A stretch of 64,000 nucleotides of DNA from Limonium bicolor. Taxonomy: Eukaryota; Streptophyta; Magnoliopsida; Caryophyllales; Plumbaginaceae. Position 1 is the stretch's first letter, and each line of letters opens with the position of its first letter. The position numbers were made by a program, and so were the translations under genes. The notes beneath the pieces are model-generated. The model saw only the letters and a program-made list of their open reading frames with translations. It searched no databases and had not been told where the DNA came from. Below are positions 1-10,650 of the stretch, one piece after another. The stretch spans positions 36,905,030-36,969,029 of the forward strand of contig CM041780.1 in assembly GCA_023374045.1 (NCBI GenBank), in the 5' to 3' direction.

Positions 1-1312
1 AAGAACAATACCAAATTCTCTATAGTTACCGCATCTTGACAAAATAATGAAAAAACAAATCCCAAATATCCCTCGTTTATAAAATAAATTTGTATCATCT
101 TTTGAACGGATGATTTTACGTGTGTTGAAACTTCACGATGTCTCGGTTTAACTTAAAAAGAAATTTTAAAATCATTTTCTGAAAAATGATTTCCCAAAAA
201 ATAAGTGAAATCGTCTTTTAAATAGATGATTTCAGCTTCTTGAATTAATAAAATCGTCTTTTGAATAGCCGATTTCTCCAGGAGTGTTATTTTACGAATT
301 AGTTTCGGATGGACGTTAACAACATACACAGTTTGCACATACAGGTTAGTTTGTACTTTTTTCCAAAATAATGTCAAAAGTTTTTCTTTTGAGACCCCCT
401 TTTTTTCTTTCTGCTATGATTGTTTTCAACCGTATGCCAAAAGATGAGCCAAATGTTTGATTATGGGTGAGTTCGCTCAATGCCATCAATCGCAGCTCAA
501 GCTGCGTTTTCTTTAAGCTAACTATAGTTAACCTATGATATATTGACATGTGTATTTAGTTACAATATTATCCATTCATAAAGCAATATTTGTCTTCAAA
601 ATAATTCAAAAGTTGCTTTAAGTTTGAATCCTACATCAAACGGCCCCTATAGCACAACATCAAGACTAACCAAAATAAACCAAAGAAAATGACGTGACAC
701 ACGATGCATTTTTTTATAATATTAAACCTATTGTTGATCAAACCCAATCCGGTCCGCTGACCTGATCTGACTCAGCCTGAAAAAAAAAGCATGAAAAATC
801 AGGTTTGAAAAATTTTTTAGACAGACTTAGATAAAAGACTCGGTCTGAATAAAAAATTAGGTGGGATCTCGGCAAAAGTTTGGGCTAAAAAAACCTGGCT
901 CGGCCCTAATTTATAATATAAATAATATACAATTAACATAACTTTATATAAATTTTATTTAGAAGTTTAATACTTATTTTAAATTTTATTTATAGTTTTA
1001 TTATTTATTTATAAATGCATCATTTATTTAAAATTTTCTTATTTATTTATAAAAAACAATGAAAAAATTGAACTAGGCGGATTGGGTATCGGTAGAGTCA
1101 AGAAAAAATCAGGTTTGGCCCGACCTGACCAAAAAAATAAAACACTAGGCCTAGACTATAGAATAGGCCCGTCGAGCCTACAATTTTTTTCCAGGCCTAG
1201 CCCAAACCCGGACCGCCCGTCGGATTTAAACCTCATTCTATACCAAAAGCAAATTAGGGGATTACATACATATTCCCAAAACCTGTGACTAGTTTGAAAG
1301 AATGAGAACATC
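1..1312. other. A+T-rich flank, no gene seen
   Basis: No coding region is supported here. Near 90-275 a short motif of the form ATCGTCTTTTGAATAGATGA recurs three times in imperfect form. From about 735 to 1225 two G+C-richer blocks with CCCGACC/GGCCTAG words flank an A+T-rich core, which looks like a decayed transposon, but no ends or target duplication could be fixed. The stretch is the left flank of the LTR that begins at 1313. Confidence 0.5.
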
Positions 1313-1969
1313 TGAAATACCTGTGATTTTCGAGTTCAGAAATGCATATTATTTATTTGAAATTAGTGAGTTAATCCATAAAATAGGTCGGTTCTGGAGT
1401 TATTGGGTTAGTCCGAGGTTATTATTATTATGGGGCCCACTGAAGTGAAAATAACCATTCTACCTTTCCTTTTCTCCCTCTAAATTAATTATAATTATAA
1501 TACAATCTCATTTACCTTCTTTTAAATTATTTAGTATTAATATTTTCATCTTTTACCAACATACAACGATTCCCTTACTTAAATTAATTACCCAATATTA
1601 ATTTATCCCTTTTAGATAATTATCTCTCCAGATAACCACGTTCATTATTATCCCTTCCTGATTTATCCATCAATTTTACTTCTTACTTATCTAATTCCTC
1701 TTTATTTTCCTTTGTATTGGTCACTTACTAATAATTTATTCTCTCTTACAAATAACTTACATTATTATTTATTTAATATCTTCCCTTGTCCTTACCAATA
1801 ATAGTCTATTTATATCACGATCCCCACCCCCTTCTTCTTCATTGATATCGCAACGCTTCACGCACTCACCTTCCCCAAAATACAAATCTCTCGTCTCTTC
1901 TCTGTGTTCTTCAAGTCCCTTCCCTGGTGCCGAATTAGTATTGGAAGGGTAAGGTATTCTACCTATGTT
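1313..1969 (+). mobile_element. Element D 5' LTR, segment 1 of 3
   Basis: The LTR begins TGAAATACC, the same start used by the other gypsy LTRs here in element orientation. A TATA-like word (CTATTTATATC, about 1807) is followed by a pyrimidine-rich leader, and a good splice-donor-like GGGTAAGG lies near 1948. The segment is cut at 1969 by element X and resumes at 40917. The assignment rests on the TG start, the X duplication ATGTT on both sides, and the LTR end plus primer site found at 57313. It is inferred by joining the flanks, not seen as one piece. Confidence 0.6.
1965..1969. repeat. Left target-site duplication of X (ATGTT)
   Basis: ATGTT directly precedes the X LTR start TGTAACACCC. 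The same five bases follow the other X LTR at 40912-40916. Confidence 0.9.
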
Positions 1970-2696
1970 TGTAACACCCCTACCGCTAATACTGTCATTA
2001 CCGTCTAATCACCTCGTACTTACATACCTTCGCAGCGGATACTTTCTTACACAACGGTGGGTGATACAATGCTGTTAGCCACCCACGTGACTAACAAGGC
2101 CTACTACTACTTACAGCATCGGTCTGATGGACCGGACTACCCGAGCACTACACAATTACAATCTATACTCCAATTACCAACCGAGTACTACAATTCTCCA
2201 TTCAAAAGAATACTCCATTATTACAATACAATATACCGAGTTTACTAAGATCCAAATCCAAATACAACGGTTCTTTCAAGTTATACATACTCACTAAGAG
2301 TCTAGCATCTACCCATTCCTCATAAACTACATACTTTCCGAATACATAATGGTGTACCCCTTGGTAGGTACACCGACACTTCAAAGGCTACAAGCCTTTT
2401 AAAATTCTCTACTATCTACAATTCATTCCTAGCTATCTAAGCATAGCCGCCGGTCTCTTACCATGACCATAACTGCATCGGGTACATGTACAATAAAAAC
2501 AGTGCCCCAAGGGGCTTAGCTTAAGCTGCATATGAAATCCGCATACCCCGCATACTAGCGAGGGTACGCTGACCACTTGATCGAATACATGCAGTTCATT
2601 TTACTCATACATACATACATGCTTTCATTCATAATATTACAATACGTCACAAAGCATACATACCTACATTTCAATACATACAAGGAAGACATTACA
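1970..2696 (-). mobile_element. X left (3') LTR, outer part
   Basis: On the + strand it starts TGTAACACCCCTACCGC, and it aligns over its full length with 37353-38079. It stops at the Y target duplication TTACA and continues at 28144. Confidence 0.9.
2692..2696. repeat. Left target-site duplication of Y (TTACA)
   Basis: TTACA precedes the Y start and recurs at 28139-28143 after the Y end. The intact X LTR (about 38075-38082) has the uninterrupted sequence ACATTACAAGT, which confirms the insertion point. Confidence 0.92.
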
Positions 2697-5600
2697 TGTA
2701 ACACCCCGCCCAAAGCCAATCGTGGTTATCGCAAAACTTAATAACTTAATCACAATGATCGCAGCGGAATAACTAACACTGGGACCTTGCCACGGTCTGA
2801 TCAAAAGAATATACCGAACTTTACAAATTTACAACACTTATCCAAATATACATTCCATCCAAAATGCCCACCAACCGAGTTTTGAGTATCTCAAGTGACA
2901 ACATAAACTTCCAACAGTTTTAAATATAAACAGACGGGTGCACATACGCAACCCGTGCTCAAAAATAAATAACCCATCCTAGGTCTAACCGCTCCTACTC
3001 TCGTGGTGTGACTTCATGGGCCTCTTACCTGCAAGTGTAAAACAGCCCCCAAAGGGGGTCAGCACGAATGCTGGTACGACCCTCTCGTGGCCCCCAAGCT
3101 AACGGGACTACGATGACTAATTGTCGATAGCATGGAAATTGATTAGATACACAATCATAATATGAAGTGCAATAAACAACCATCCACAGATGAACATACA
3201 TAGTTCACACATAAATGAATGACTCAAGCGTTCCCTTACCAAGTGGGTTAGTAATAACCTCCTCCAGATCTGATTCCACTTAACCTCAGTTCACCTTAAC
3301 TTACCTCAGTCTTAACCTTATCTTAAACTTAGTATACAAACCGTTTCTAGAATGGGAATGGTTGTATCTTATCTTAAACTTAGGATTTAGGTGATCCTAC
3401 CACACCATCTTAATGCCACCTACCTTGGACGGGAGTCCAGTGTAGCTGAGCCGGCAACCGACCCTAGGCAACAAGTCCGAAGACAAGTCCTTAAGCGGAG
3501 GGCGGATCTGATTCAGATACCGACCCTCTTTCCTTAGCATGCATGACCGAAGTCAGTCCCGGGTTCCTCACTCCCCCCTTAAGTTCTAGTTAGCGAAAAT
3601 CTTACAACCATGTGTTAGTTAAACCTTAACGGGTATTAACCAACGGACACCAATAATTAACTCCCTTTTCTTAACTCAATAAGTACTAAACTTAGTTAGT
3701 AACAATCTCAAGTCTCGCGGGTTAGTGTAAAGAAAACACATTCACAATGAGAACAAGTATAACCGGTTGCATGCTTTATCTTGTTTTAGTCATAGCAAAT
3801 AAACAGATAGCACACAAGCCGAGGGACACCTCGTTAGCAAGCAGGTCACAAGAAAGAATGTACCGTTCACCGTCGACTGTCGTTTGTTTAACCTTCTCCA
3901 GGGTCCCAATTCACAAACCTAAAACATTCATTCATCTTTAGGCCATTAGTTATTTGAACCTTACTTAACTCATTTAGTCCCTAAAAATTCCCATCCAATA
4001 CTCTCTTAAGTCCTTACCACTTAACCTTATAAACTTAACTTTAAACTTAAGGTTTATACTTACCTTAACTTAATTCCTTAGGTTCTTAGGTTCCTAATCA
4101 TTATTACCCTACTAATGGCATACCTTATTACCAATTAACATCTTTAGAATTTAAAATTTCTCTTTTTTTTTTGTTTTTGGCTCGACCGACCTTACCGACC
4201 GACCTTACCCAAGGTCGGTCCATTCCAGGACATATTACCGTTTGAAAATTTTACCCCGACCGACCTTGCAAGTCCGGTCCCCAAGGTCGGTCCATTCCCG
4301 AGAGTTTTCCCCGTGGAAAATCTAAGCTCGACTGACCTTGTCAAGGTCGGTCCCAATTTCGGTCGATTCTAGAGACCAATTCCCGTACAAAATTCTAGGC
4401 ATGACCGACCTTGTAAGTCCGGTCCCAAGGTCGGTCCATTCCAGAGACTCAATTCGTACACAAAATACAAGCCCGACCGACCTTGCAAGTCCGGTCCCCA
4501 AGGTCGGTCCATTCCAGAAAGTCTTTCCGGTAGTGTAAACTGAGTCGACCGACCTTGCAGGTCCGGTCCCTAAGGTCGGTTGGCTCTAGACCTTTGTTTC
4601 TAAATTCCCATTTGACTCCAAACTTCACCCCATATATCCTAGTATGTTCTAACCTCATTTGGGCACTTCAAATACACCTTAAGCCCTCCACTAAACTCAT
4701 TAAATCACTCACCAATATCCACCTTAGTCATTATGCATTTTCCTTATAATAATCTCAACACTTGTAATGTTTTTCACTAGGCTTCTAAGTGGTGGTTCAT
4801 ACCTATTATAACCACTATGCCAAAATGTTTCCTCACCACTATAACATCATCTCCCAAGCATCTTTCACCATCTAAAATTCCTTTATGCAACTACTTAAAG
4901 TTCCTACACAAGTTTATGCCTCCTTCTTCCAACACATTATTTCCTTCCTACTTGTTTACCAATATTTGCCTAATTCCTAAATACACAAGTATATCCCAAG
5001 ACATTCATTTGATTCCTAAATCCTCCATGATGATGCCTAAGTTATTCTAACTCATGAAAACACTTTAAACTCACCCTTCTTCATCAAAACGACTCCTAAA
5101 GTTTCTTAGTACTTCCTTAGTCATAAAATCTCCTTACACATCTTAAACACTTAGGTTCTTCACTAAATTTCGACATGGGTTCTCTAGTATATTATTACAC
5201 CAAAACATTTAGTTTTTCACCATCAAATAGCTATCAACATTCAAACTCTCATTAAACCTCCTTAGCACACATCATGCACCAAAACTACACTACATCACAA
5301 TATAGTGCATAAACTTAAATTGCTTGGCACTTAGGCCCTTAAATGACTTGGCTCTTAGGCCCTTAAATGCATAAATCTTAAACACTGAATTTCCTCAATA
5401 TATAGCCTTTGACCTAAAAATACACACAACAAGGCTCTCATTGCAATTTAAATGCTCTTATAATTCACCTTGACATTCCTAAACTACCTCCTTTTCTCAT
5501 TTGCTCCTTAGTCACAAGTTCACAAGTATAATAATTTTCTTTCTCCTAGGTTTTATAACCCTTTCCCAATGTAAACTCTACACTAAACTTATCACATATC

Positions 5601-6918
5601 TAAATCCCATTCCCTTAAACTATAAAACACCTCAAGGTAAGTAATTTACCTTGTTCTTTTACAAGCTCACAAACTTTCCTCCTTAGCCTTTTTCCTTGAA
5701 CAACCTCGGTCACCACTTAAACTCCCCTTGCCAATGTTCTAACCAATATCCAATGACTCTAATGAGTGCTAGATAATACATTAACCTTAAGGAACAAACC
5801 CTAAGTTAAAAATGTGCTTTAAGGTATTAAATTGATTGTTTTACCTTGGTCTTAGAATAGGCTTGGATATGAAGCAAGAAGGACCTCCTCTATCCCTTGG
5901 AGAATAGAAAACAAGCTAGAACAAGGCATAAACATGAAGCCCCATGAGTATAGATTTTCGGTTAGGAAAAATGGTGGAAACCTAGATTTTCTTACATATT
6001 CCTTACCTTAATAGAATGGAAAGCTATGAACTCCTCAAGCTTATTTTTCCCCTTCCATGGAGGTTGCACTTGGCACCGAATGAGCTCTTGGAGATTTGAA
6101 AGGATAGGAAGAAAGAGCTTGAGCTAACTAGAGATCTTATGTGCTTGGTTTGATTTTGGAGCTTAAATAGCAAGTAGTGGTCAAAAGAAGGTGGAGCAGC
6201 ATGAGGTTTCTTCTTACGTGAAAGAGAAAAAGAGAGCAAGAGAATCAGTGAAGAAGATGAAGAATGAAGAAAGTAGGAGAGAGGTGGTATAAATGAGATA
6301 TTTGATTTCCTTAAAAGCAATAGTAAAACCCACTTACTTTTCCTCTTTTTCTTCTAACATTAGTTGGCTACTCTTGGTGACTCACACCTTAGAAAACCGG
6401 CCCCCTCATTAATTAGGCTAGTTCATGGTCTTTTTTAACCAATTAATTAAACTTAGGTTGATTAAGACTAAACTAGGCACTATTTGATTACTATTCACAA
6501 ACTAGTGCACATAATTGTGAAATTTTTGATTTCCCATTAGTTAGACTGTCCTAATGTGATAATAATTAGTACACCAGTGAATTAAGAAGTAATCATGAGT
6601 ATTTAGCCACTTAAACCCCTTTCTAAACAAATTTTCAAAAATGTGCTTTAAGAGTCCTTAAAGCACAATTTTGGGTTTTAAACTTGTTTTTGAGCTTGGT
6701 TTCTTGGTAAGACTAAAATGACATTAGGATATTACTAAGGTCTTAGAATGATCTTTGGGCTCACCCAAGTCTCTCCAGCTTAGAGCACGTTTTTGCTTAA
6801 ACTGCTCTTTGGTGTTCCCTATGTTTCGATTAAAAATGTCTCTTATGTTTCTAAGGCAGTATTTAGCCTCCTATATCTGCTTATCACTAAACACCATACT
6901 AAGTTGGGGTAAGTTTCA
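2697..6918 (-). mobile_element. Y 3' LTR (4222 bp)
   Basis: In element orientation it starts TGAAACTTACCCC, directly after the polypurine tract, and ends GGGTGTTACA. It aligns along its length with 23881-28138, with scattered substitutions and small indels. Open frames inside it are short and not conserved between the two LTRs. An array of palindromic 72-bp units lies at 4181-4592. Confidence 0.93.
4181..4592 (-). repeat. Palindromic 72-bp array in Y 3' LTR
   Basis: About six units of 71-73 bp, each holding an inverted repeat of the type GACCGACCTT...AAGGTCGGTC around an inner AAGTCCGGTC, followed by a CCATTCCAGAGA-like spacer. The same array is at 25367-25778 in the other LTR. Read on the element strand it matches the B array at 43986-44392. 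Confidence 0.9.
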
Positions 6919-6935
6919 ATCTACCCCCCTTAAAA
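6919..6935 (-). promoter_or_regulatory. Y polypurine tract
   Basis: On the minus strand TTTTAAGGGGGGTAGAT abuts the LTR start TGAAAC. This is the expected plus-strand DNA primer of the element. Confidence 0.9.
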
Positions 6936-7231
6936 GAACTTGCCCCAACACACGTGTACTAAATCATTCAGGGTACTCAATTTCCTAATCTTAATACCAC
7001 ATCTTATATTCCATCCACACATCTCAAGACTCAAAGGTTACCACAATACAATACATAAGTATTATACATATCTCAAACTTACCACCAAGGTGTAATAACT
7101 TACACAAACTTACACAGACCACATCTTACACCCAACCAAACAAAACGACAAACATGTTCGTTTACTAACTCAAAAGCGAGGAAGCTCTACCCCCTTAAAA
7201 AGGGGTACTCCCCGTACCCTATACAGACTAT
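6936..7231 (-). other. Y 3' untranslated region with second polypurine tract
   Basis: The region between the pol stop and the polypurine tract has no coding signal. A second purine run, TTTTAAGGGGGTAGAGC on the minus strand (7184-7200), lies just after the pol stop and resembles the functional tract. B and X have the same second copy. Confidence 0.7.
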
Positions 7232-9925
7232 CTAGTCGGTAAACAAAGAAAGGTACTTCGACCTCATCTTATCCTCTAATTCCCACGTGGCCTCTTCGGC
7301 ATCTTGGTTAGACCAGAGAACCTTCACCAGTTGTACTGACTTATGGCGAGTGTCCCTAGTCTTACTATCCAAGATCCTCTGAGGAATCTCCACGGATCTC
7401 TTATTTGGTTCTAACATCAACCTCTCAGGTTCCAACACATGGGAGGGGTGGTGCATATATTTCTTTAGCTGTGAAACATGAAAAACATCATGCACTTTAC
7501 CCAGTTCAGCAGGTAAATTCAACCTATAAGCAACTGGGCCCACCCGCTCCGTAATCTCATAAGGACCAACAAACTTTGGGCTCAATTTGCCCTTCTGCCC
7601 AAATCTGAATACACCCTTCATCGGTGAAACTCGCAGAAATACCCGGTCACCCACTGCGAACTCCAGGTCTCGTCATTGAACATCAGCATATGACTTCTGC
7701 CTATCTTGAGCAGCTTTCATGTTCTCCCTGATTTGCTGAACTTCAGCCTTAACTTGATCTAGATATTCTGGTCCTATATGACCGTCTCACTCGACTCATC
7801 CCAGCAGAGCGGTGTATGACATGGTCTACCGTACAACGCTTGAAAAGTTGCCATCTTGATCGAAGCGTGATAGCTGTTGTTGTATGAAAACTCGATCAGA
7901 TGTAACTTGTCGATCCAACTACCCTGGAAGTCTAAGGCACATGCTCTCAGCATGTCCTCGAGTGTCTGAATCGTACGCTCAGTCTGACCATCTATCTGAG
8001 GATGGAACTCGGTACTCAGCTTTAGTTCTGTACCCAACGCTTCTCTGGTAGTTCTCCAGTACCTCGAAAGGAATCTGGTATCTCTATCTAACACTATGGT
8101 CTTCGGTATCCCGTGATGTCTCATAATTTCCTTTTCAAACAACTCAGCTAATTTGGTCACCTTCCAAGTATCCTTCATCGGTATGAATCGGGTTACTTTG
8201 GTAAGGCGATCCACCACCACCCATATCATGTTGAGACCTCCCCTAGCAGGTGGAAGTCCAACTACGAAGTCCATGGAGATATCATGAAACTTCCACTCCG
8301 GAACTGGCATCGGCTGTACCATTCCGCCCGGGCGTCGGTGCTCAAATTTCACCTTCTGGCATGTGAGCACCTCAAGACGAACTCGGTAACATCTGTCTTC
8401 ATCCCCGACCACCAGAAGTATCTCTTCATGTCTTTATACATCTTAGAGGCTCCCGGATGGATGGAAACTGAAGAACAGTGTGATTCTCTAAATATACGGT
8501 CTTTCAGATCCATGTTCCCCCGTGGTATGCATAACCGGCCCTTAAGTCTGATCAGATCATCGTCATGAAGTCTGAAGTCATATTTTTGACTTTCATAGGT
8601 ACCATCTGTCAGCTTCTGTCTGACCTCCCTCATGTACTCATCTGTCCTCTGAGCCTCTCACACCTCATCAACCAAGCTGGAGAAAGAAACTAGCGAATGG
8701 AGTGAGTGTGCTCGACGACTCAGGGCGTCCGCTACAACATTGGCCTTTCCCTCTTTGTATTGGAGGTCAATTTCATAGTCCTTCAGAAATTCTAACCATC
8801 TCCTCTGTCTAAGATTTAACTCCTTCTGAGTGAATATATATTTCAAGCTCTTATGATTGGTGTAGATCGTCACACTAACCCCGTATAAGTAGTGGCGCCA
8901 TATCTTCAAAGCGAAGACTACAACTCCCAACTCTAAATCATTTGTGGGGTAGTTCTCCTCTGTTTCTTCAACTGGCGTGAGGCATATGCCACCACCTTGC
9001 CATGTTGCATGAGCACGCAACCCAGCCCTCTGGCGGATGCATCACAGTAAACCTCAAAGCCCTCTGTACCGTCTGGAATAGTCAGAACCGATGCAGTGGT
9101 CAATGAGTCCTTCAAACTTTGAAACGAACTCTCACAATCAGCCGTCCACACGAACAGTGCATCTTTCTTCATCAGACTGGTCATCGGCTTCGCGACCTTG
9201 CTGAAATCCTTAACAAACCTCCGGTAATAACCTGCCAGACCGAGAAAGCTCCGGATGTCGGTAACAGTCTTCGGTCTTGGCCAAGTATGCACGACATCAA
9301 TCTTTGCTGGATCCACTGAGATCCCAACATCCGAAATGACATGACCTAGGAAAGAGACCTGGTCAAGCCAAAACTCACATTTGGAGAACTTAGCATATAG
9401 CTGGTTCTCCCTCAGTATCTCTAATACCCTCCTCGGATGTTCCTCATGTTCAACCTTCGATTTCGAATATATCAATATGTCGTCGATGAATACCACAACC
9501 GACTTGTCCAGCTGCTCCCGGAACAAGCGGTTCATCAGATCCTTAAATTTCGCCGGTGCGTTCGACAAACCGAACGGCATCACTGTGAACTCATAGTGGC
9601 CGTATCGTGTCCGGAATGCCGTCTTCTCAATATCCCCCTCTTTAATGGCTATCTGATGATACCCCAATCTGAGGTCAATCTTGGAAAACACAGATGCCCC
9701 CTTCAACTGATCGAAGAGATCATCAATGTGGGGTAGTGGGTACTTATTCTTCACTGTCACTGCATTCAACTCTCTGTATTCGATGCAGAGGCGGAGACTA
9801 CCATCCTTCTTCTTCACTAAGAGAACTGGCGCTCCCCATGGTGATACACTTGGTCTGATAAATCCCTTATCTAACAAGTCTTTCAACTGATCCTTTAACT
9901 CATTCATTTCTGCCGGAGCCATACG
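7232..9925 (-). pseudogene. pol: Y pol, 3' part: RT, RNase H, integrase, chromodomain
   Basis: This is the C-terminal two thirds of Gag-Pol, cut at its N-side by the CACTA element. From right to left: RT (about 9300-9920) with the core text [20 protein letters not shown] and the catalytic FIDDIL; RNase H (about 8700-9060) with FEVYCDASA and the ending ADALSRRAH; integrase (about 7774-8560) with an HHCC zinc-binding stretch, the DDE-type residues in SMDFVVGLP and LDRDTRF and the E in QTERTIQ; and a C-terminal tail with VLWSNQDAEEATWELED, the chromodomain-like ending of chromoviruses. Frameshifts lie near 8950, 8370 and 7780, and a TGA stop near 7675, where B has CGA or CAA. It would copy element RNA and insert cDNA; this copy cannot make the full protein. 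Confidence 0.92.
9923..9925. repeat. Left target-site duplication of CACTA (ACG)
   Basis: ACG lies before CACTAG at the left end and again at 20537-20539 after CTAGTG. A 3-bp duplication is diagnostic for CACTA elements. Joining the flanks reconnects the pol reading region around the PYRMAPAEM motif. Confidence 0.93.
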
Positions 9926-9941
9926 CACTAGTAGAAAAAAG
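9926..9941 (+). repeat. CACTA left terminal inverted repeat
   Basis: CACTAGTAGAAAAAAG; it pairs with the right end at 20520-20536, imperfect after the first seven bases. Confidence 0.9.
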
Positions 9942-9942
9942 A

Positions 9943-10290
9943 TTTAAAATGACGCACTTTAAACCACGGTTAAACAAAAAAACCGTCGTTTAAACATTAT
10001 AAACCACGGTTCCAGGACGAACCGTCGTTTATATTGCACGCCTCATCAGATAAATGACGGTTTCGTAAAGAACCGTCGTTTATAATTACACCGTTTAGAA
10101 GAAAAAACGATGGTTCTAACTCAACCGTCGTATAAAGTCTTTATAAACCACGGTTCTCAATGAATCGTCGTTTTATATTAAGCTCCAAAAATTTAAAATC
10201 ATGGTTATTATTATAACCGTCGTTTATTGTTATCGCCGCATAGCCTTTAAACGACGGTTCCTCAATTAACCGTCGTTTAAAAGTATTTTA
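9943..10290 (+). repeat. CACTA left subterminal repeats
   Basis: More than ten copies of two related motifs, AACCACGGTT and AACCGTCGTTTA, in both orientations, so that neighbouring copies form short palindromes. In En/Spm such subterminal repeats bind the element's TnpA protein; that role is inferred here from position. Confidence 0.9.
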
Positions 10291-10299
10291 CTAATACCC

Positions 10300-10650
10300 C
10301 CGACGCCCCATTTTCTTCTTCCTCCCGACTTCTCTCTCGATTTTCCTGTGCGATTCGTCTTTCCCCTCGAGCCATTCACATCCGCCGTCGCCACTGGTGC
10401 TAGCCCCTGTCGCCGTCGCCGTCGACTTCTCCTCCGCCGCACTGTTCGATTCCCGTCTTCCCCCAGCCCTAGCTCGACATCGTCGTCACCTGAAGCCGCG
10501 CACAGACTCCATTAACGCCGCCGTCTTCCCCCCCGCCCCAACCGCTGTCGGTGTCGTCGACGAGTCTGAAGCCGCGCCAGAGCTCCACCATCTCCGCGAG
10601 CCACCACTTGCCACCGCCGCGCGCGCCGCCCAGCTCGAAGGTAATATGGT
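10300..10650 (+). other. G+C-rich segment, possible leader exon or captured gene piece
   Basis: A sharply G+C-rich block (many CCGCCGTCGCC words) follows the subterminal repeats. A 96-residue frame opens at 10397 (alanine, proline and arginine rich), and a splice-donor-like CGAAGGTAATAT lies at about 10640. It may be the first exon of the transposon transcript, or a host gene fragment taken up by the transposon, which CACTA elements are known to do. I recognise no protein family in it. Confidence 0.4.

Noticed and set aside
1800..1960. Promoter and first exon of a host gene interrupted by X
   Set aside because: The TATA-like word, leader and donor-like site fit a gene, but the TGAAATACC start at 1313 and the LTR end with primer site at 57313 make a D LTR the simpler reading; a residual possibility remains.
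2057..6320. Short open frames in the X and Y LTRs (for example near 2057, 4338, 4817, 6024)
   Set aside because: They lie in LTRs, are not conserved between the paired LTRs, and follow simple or palindromic sequence.
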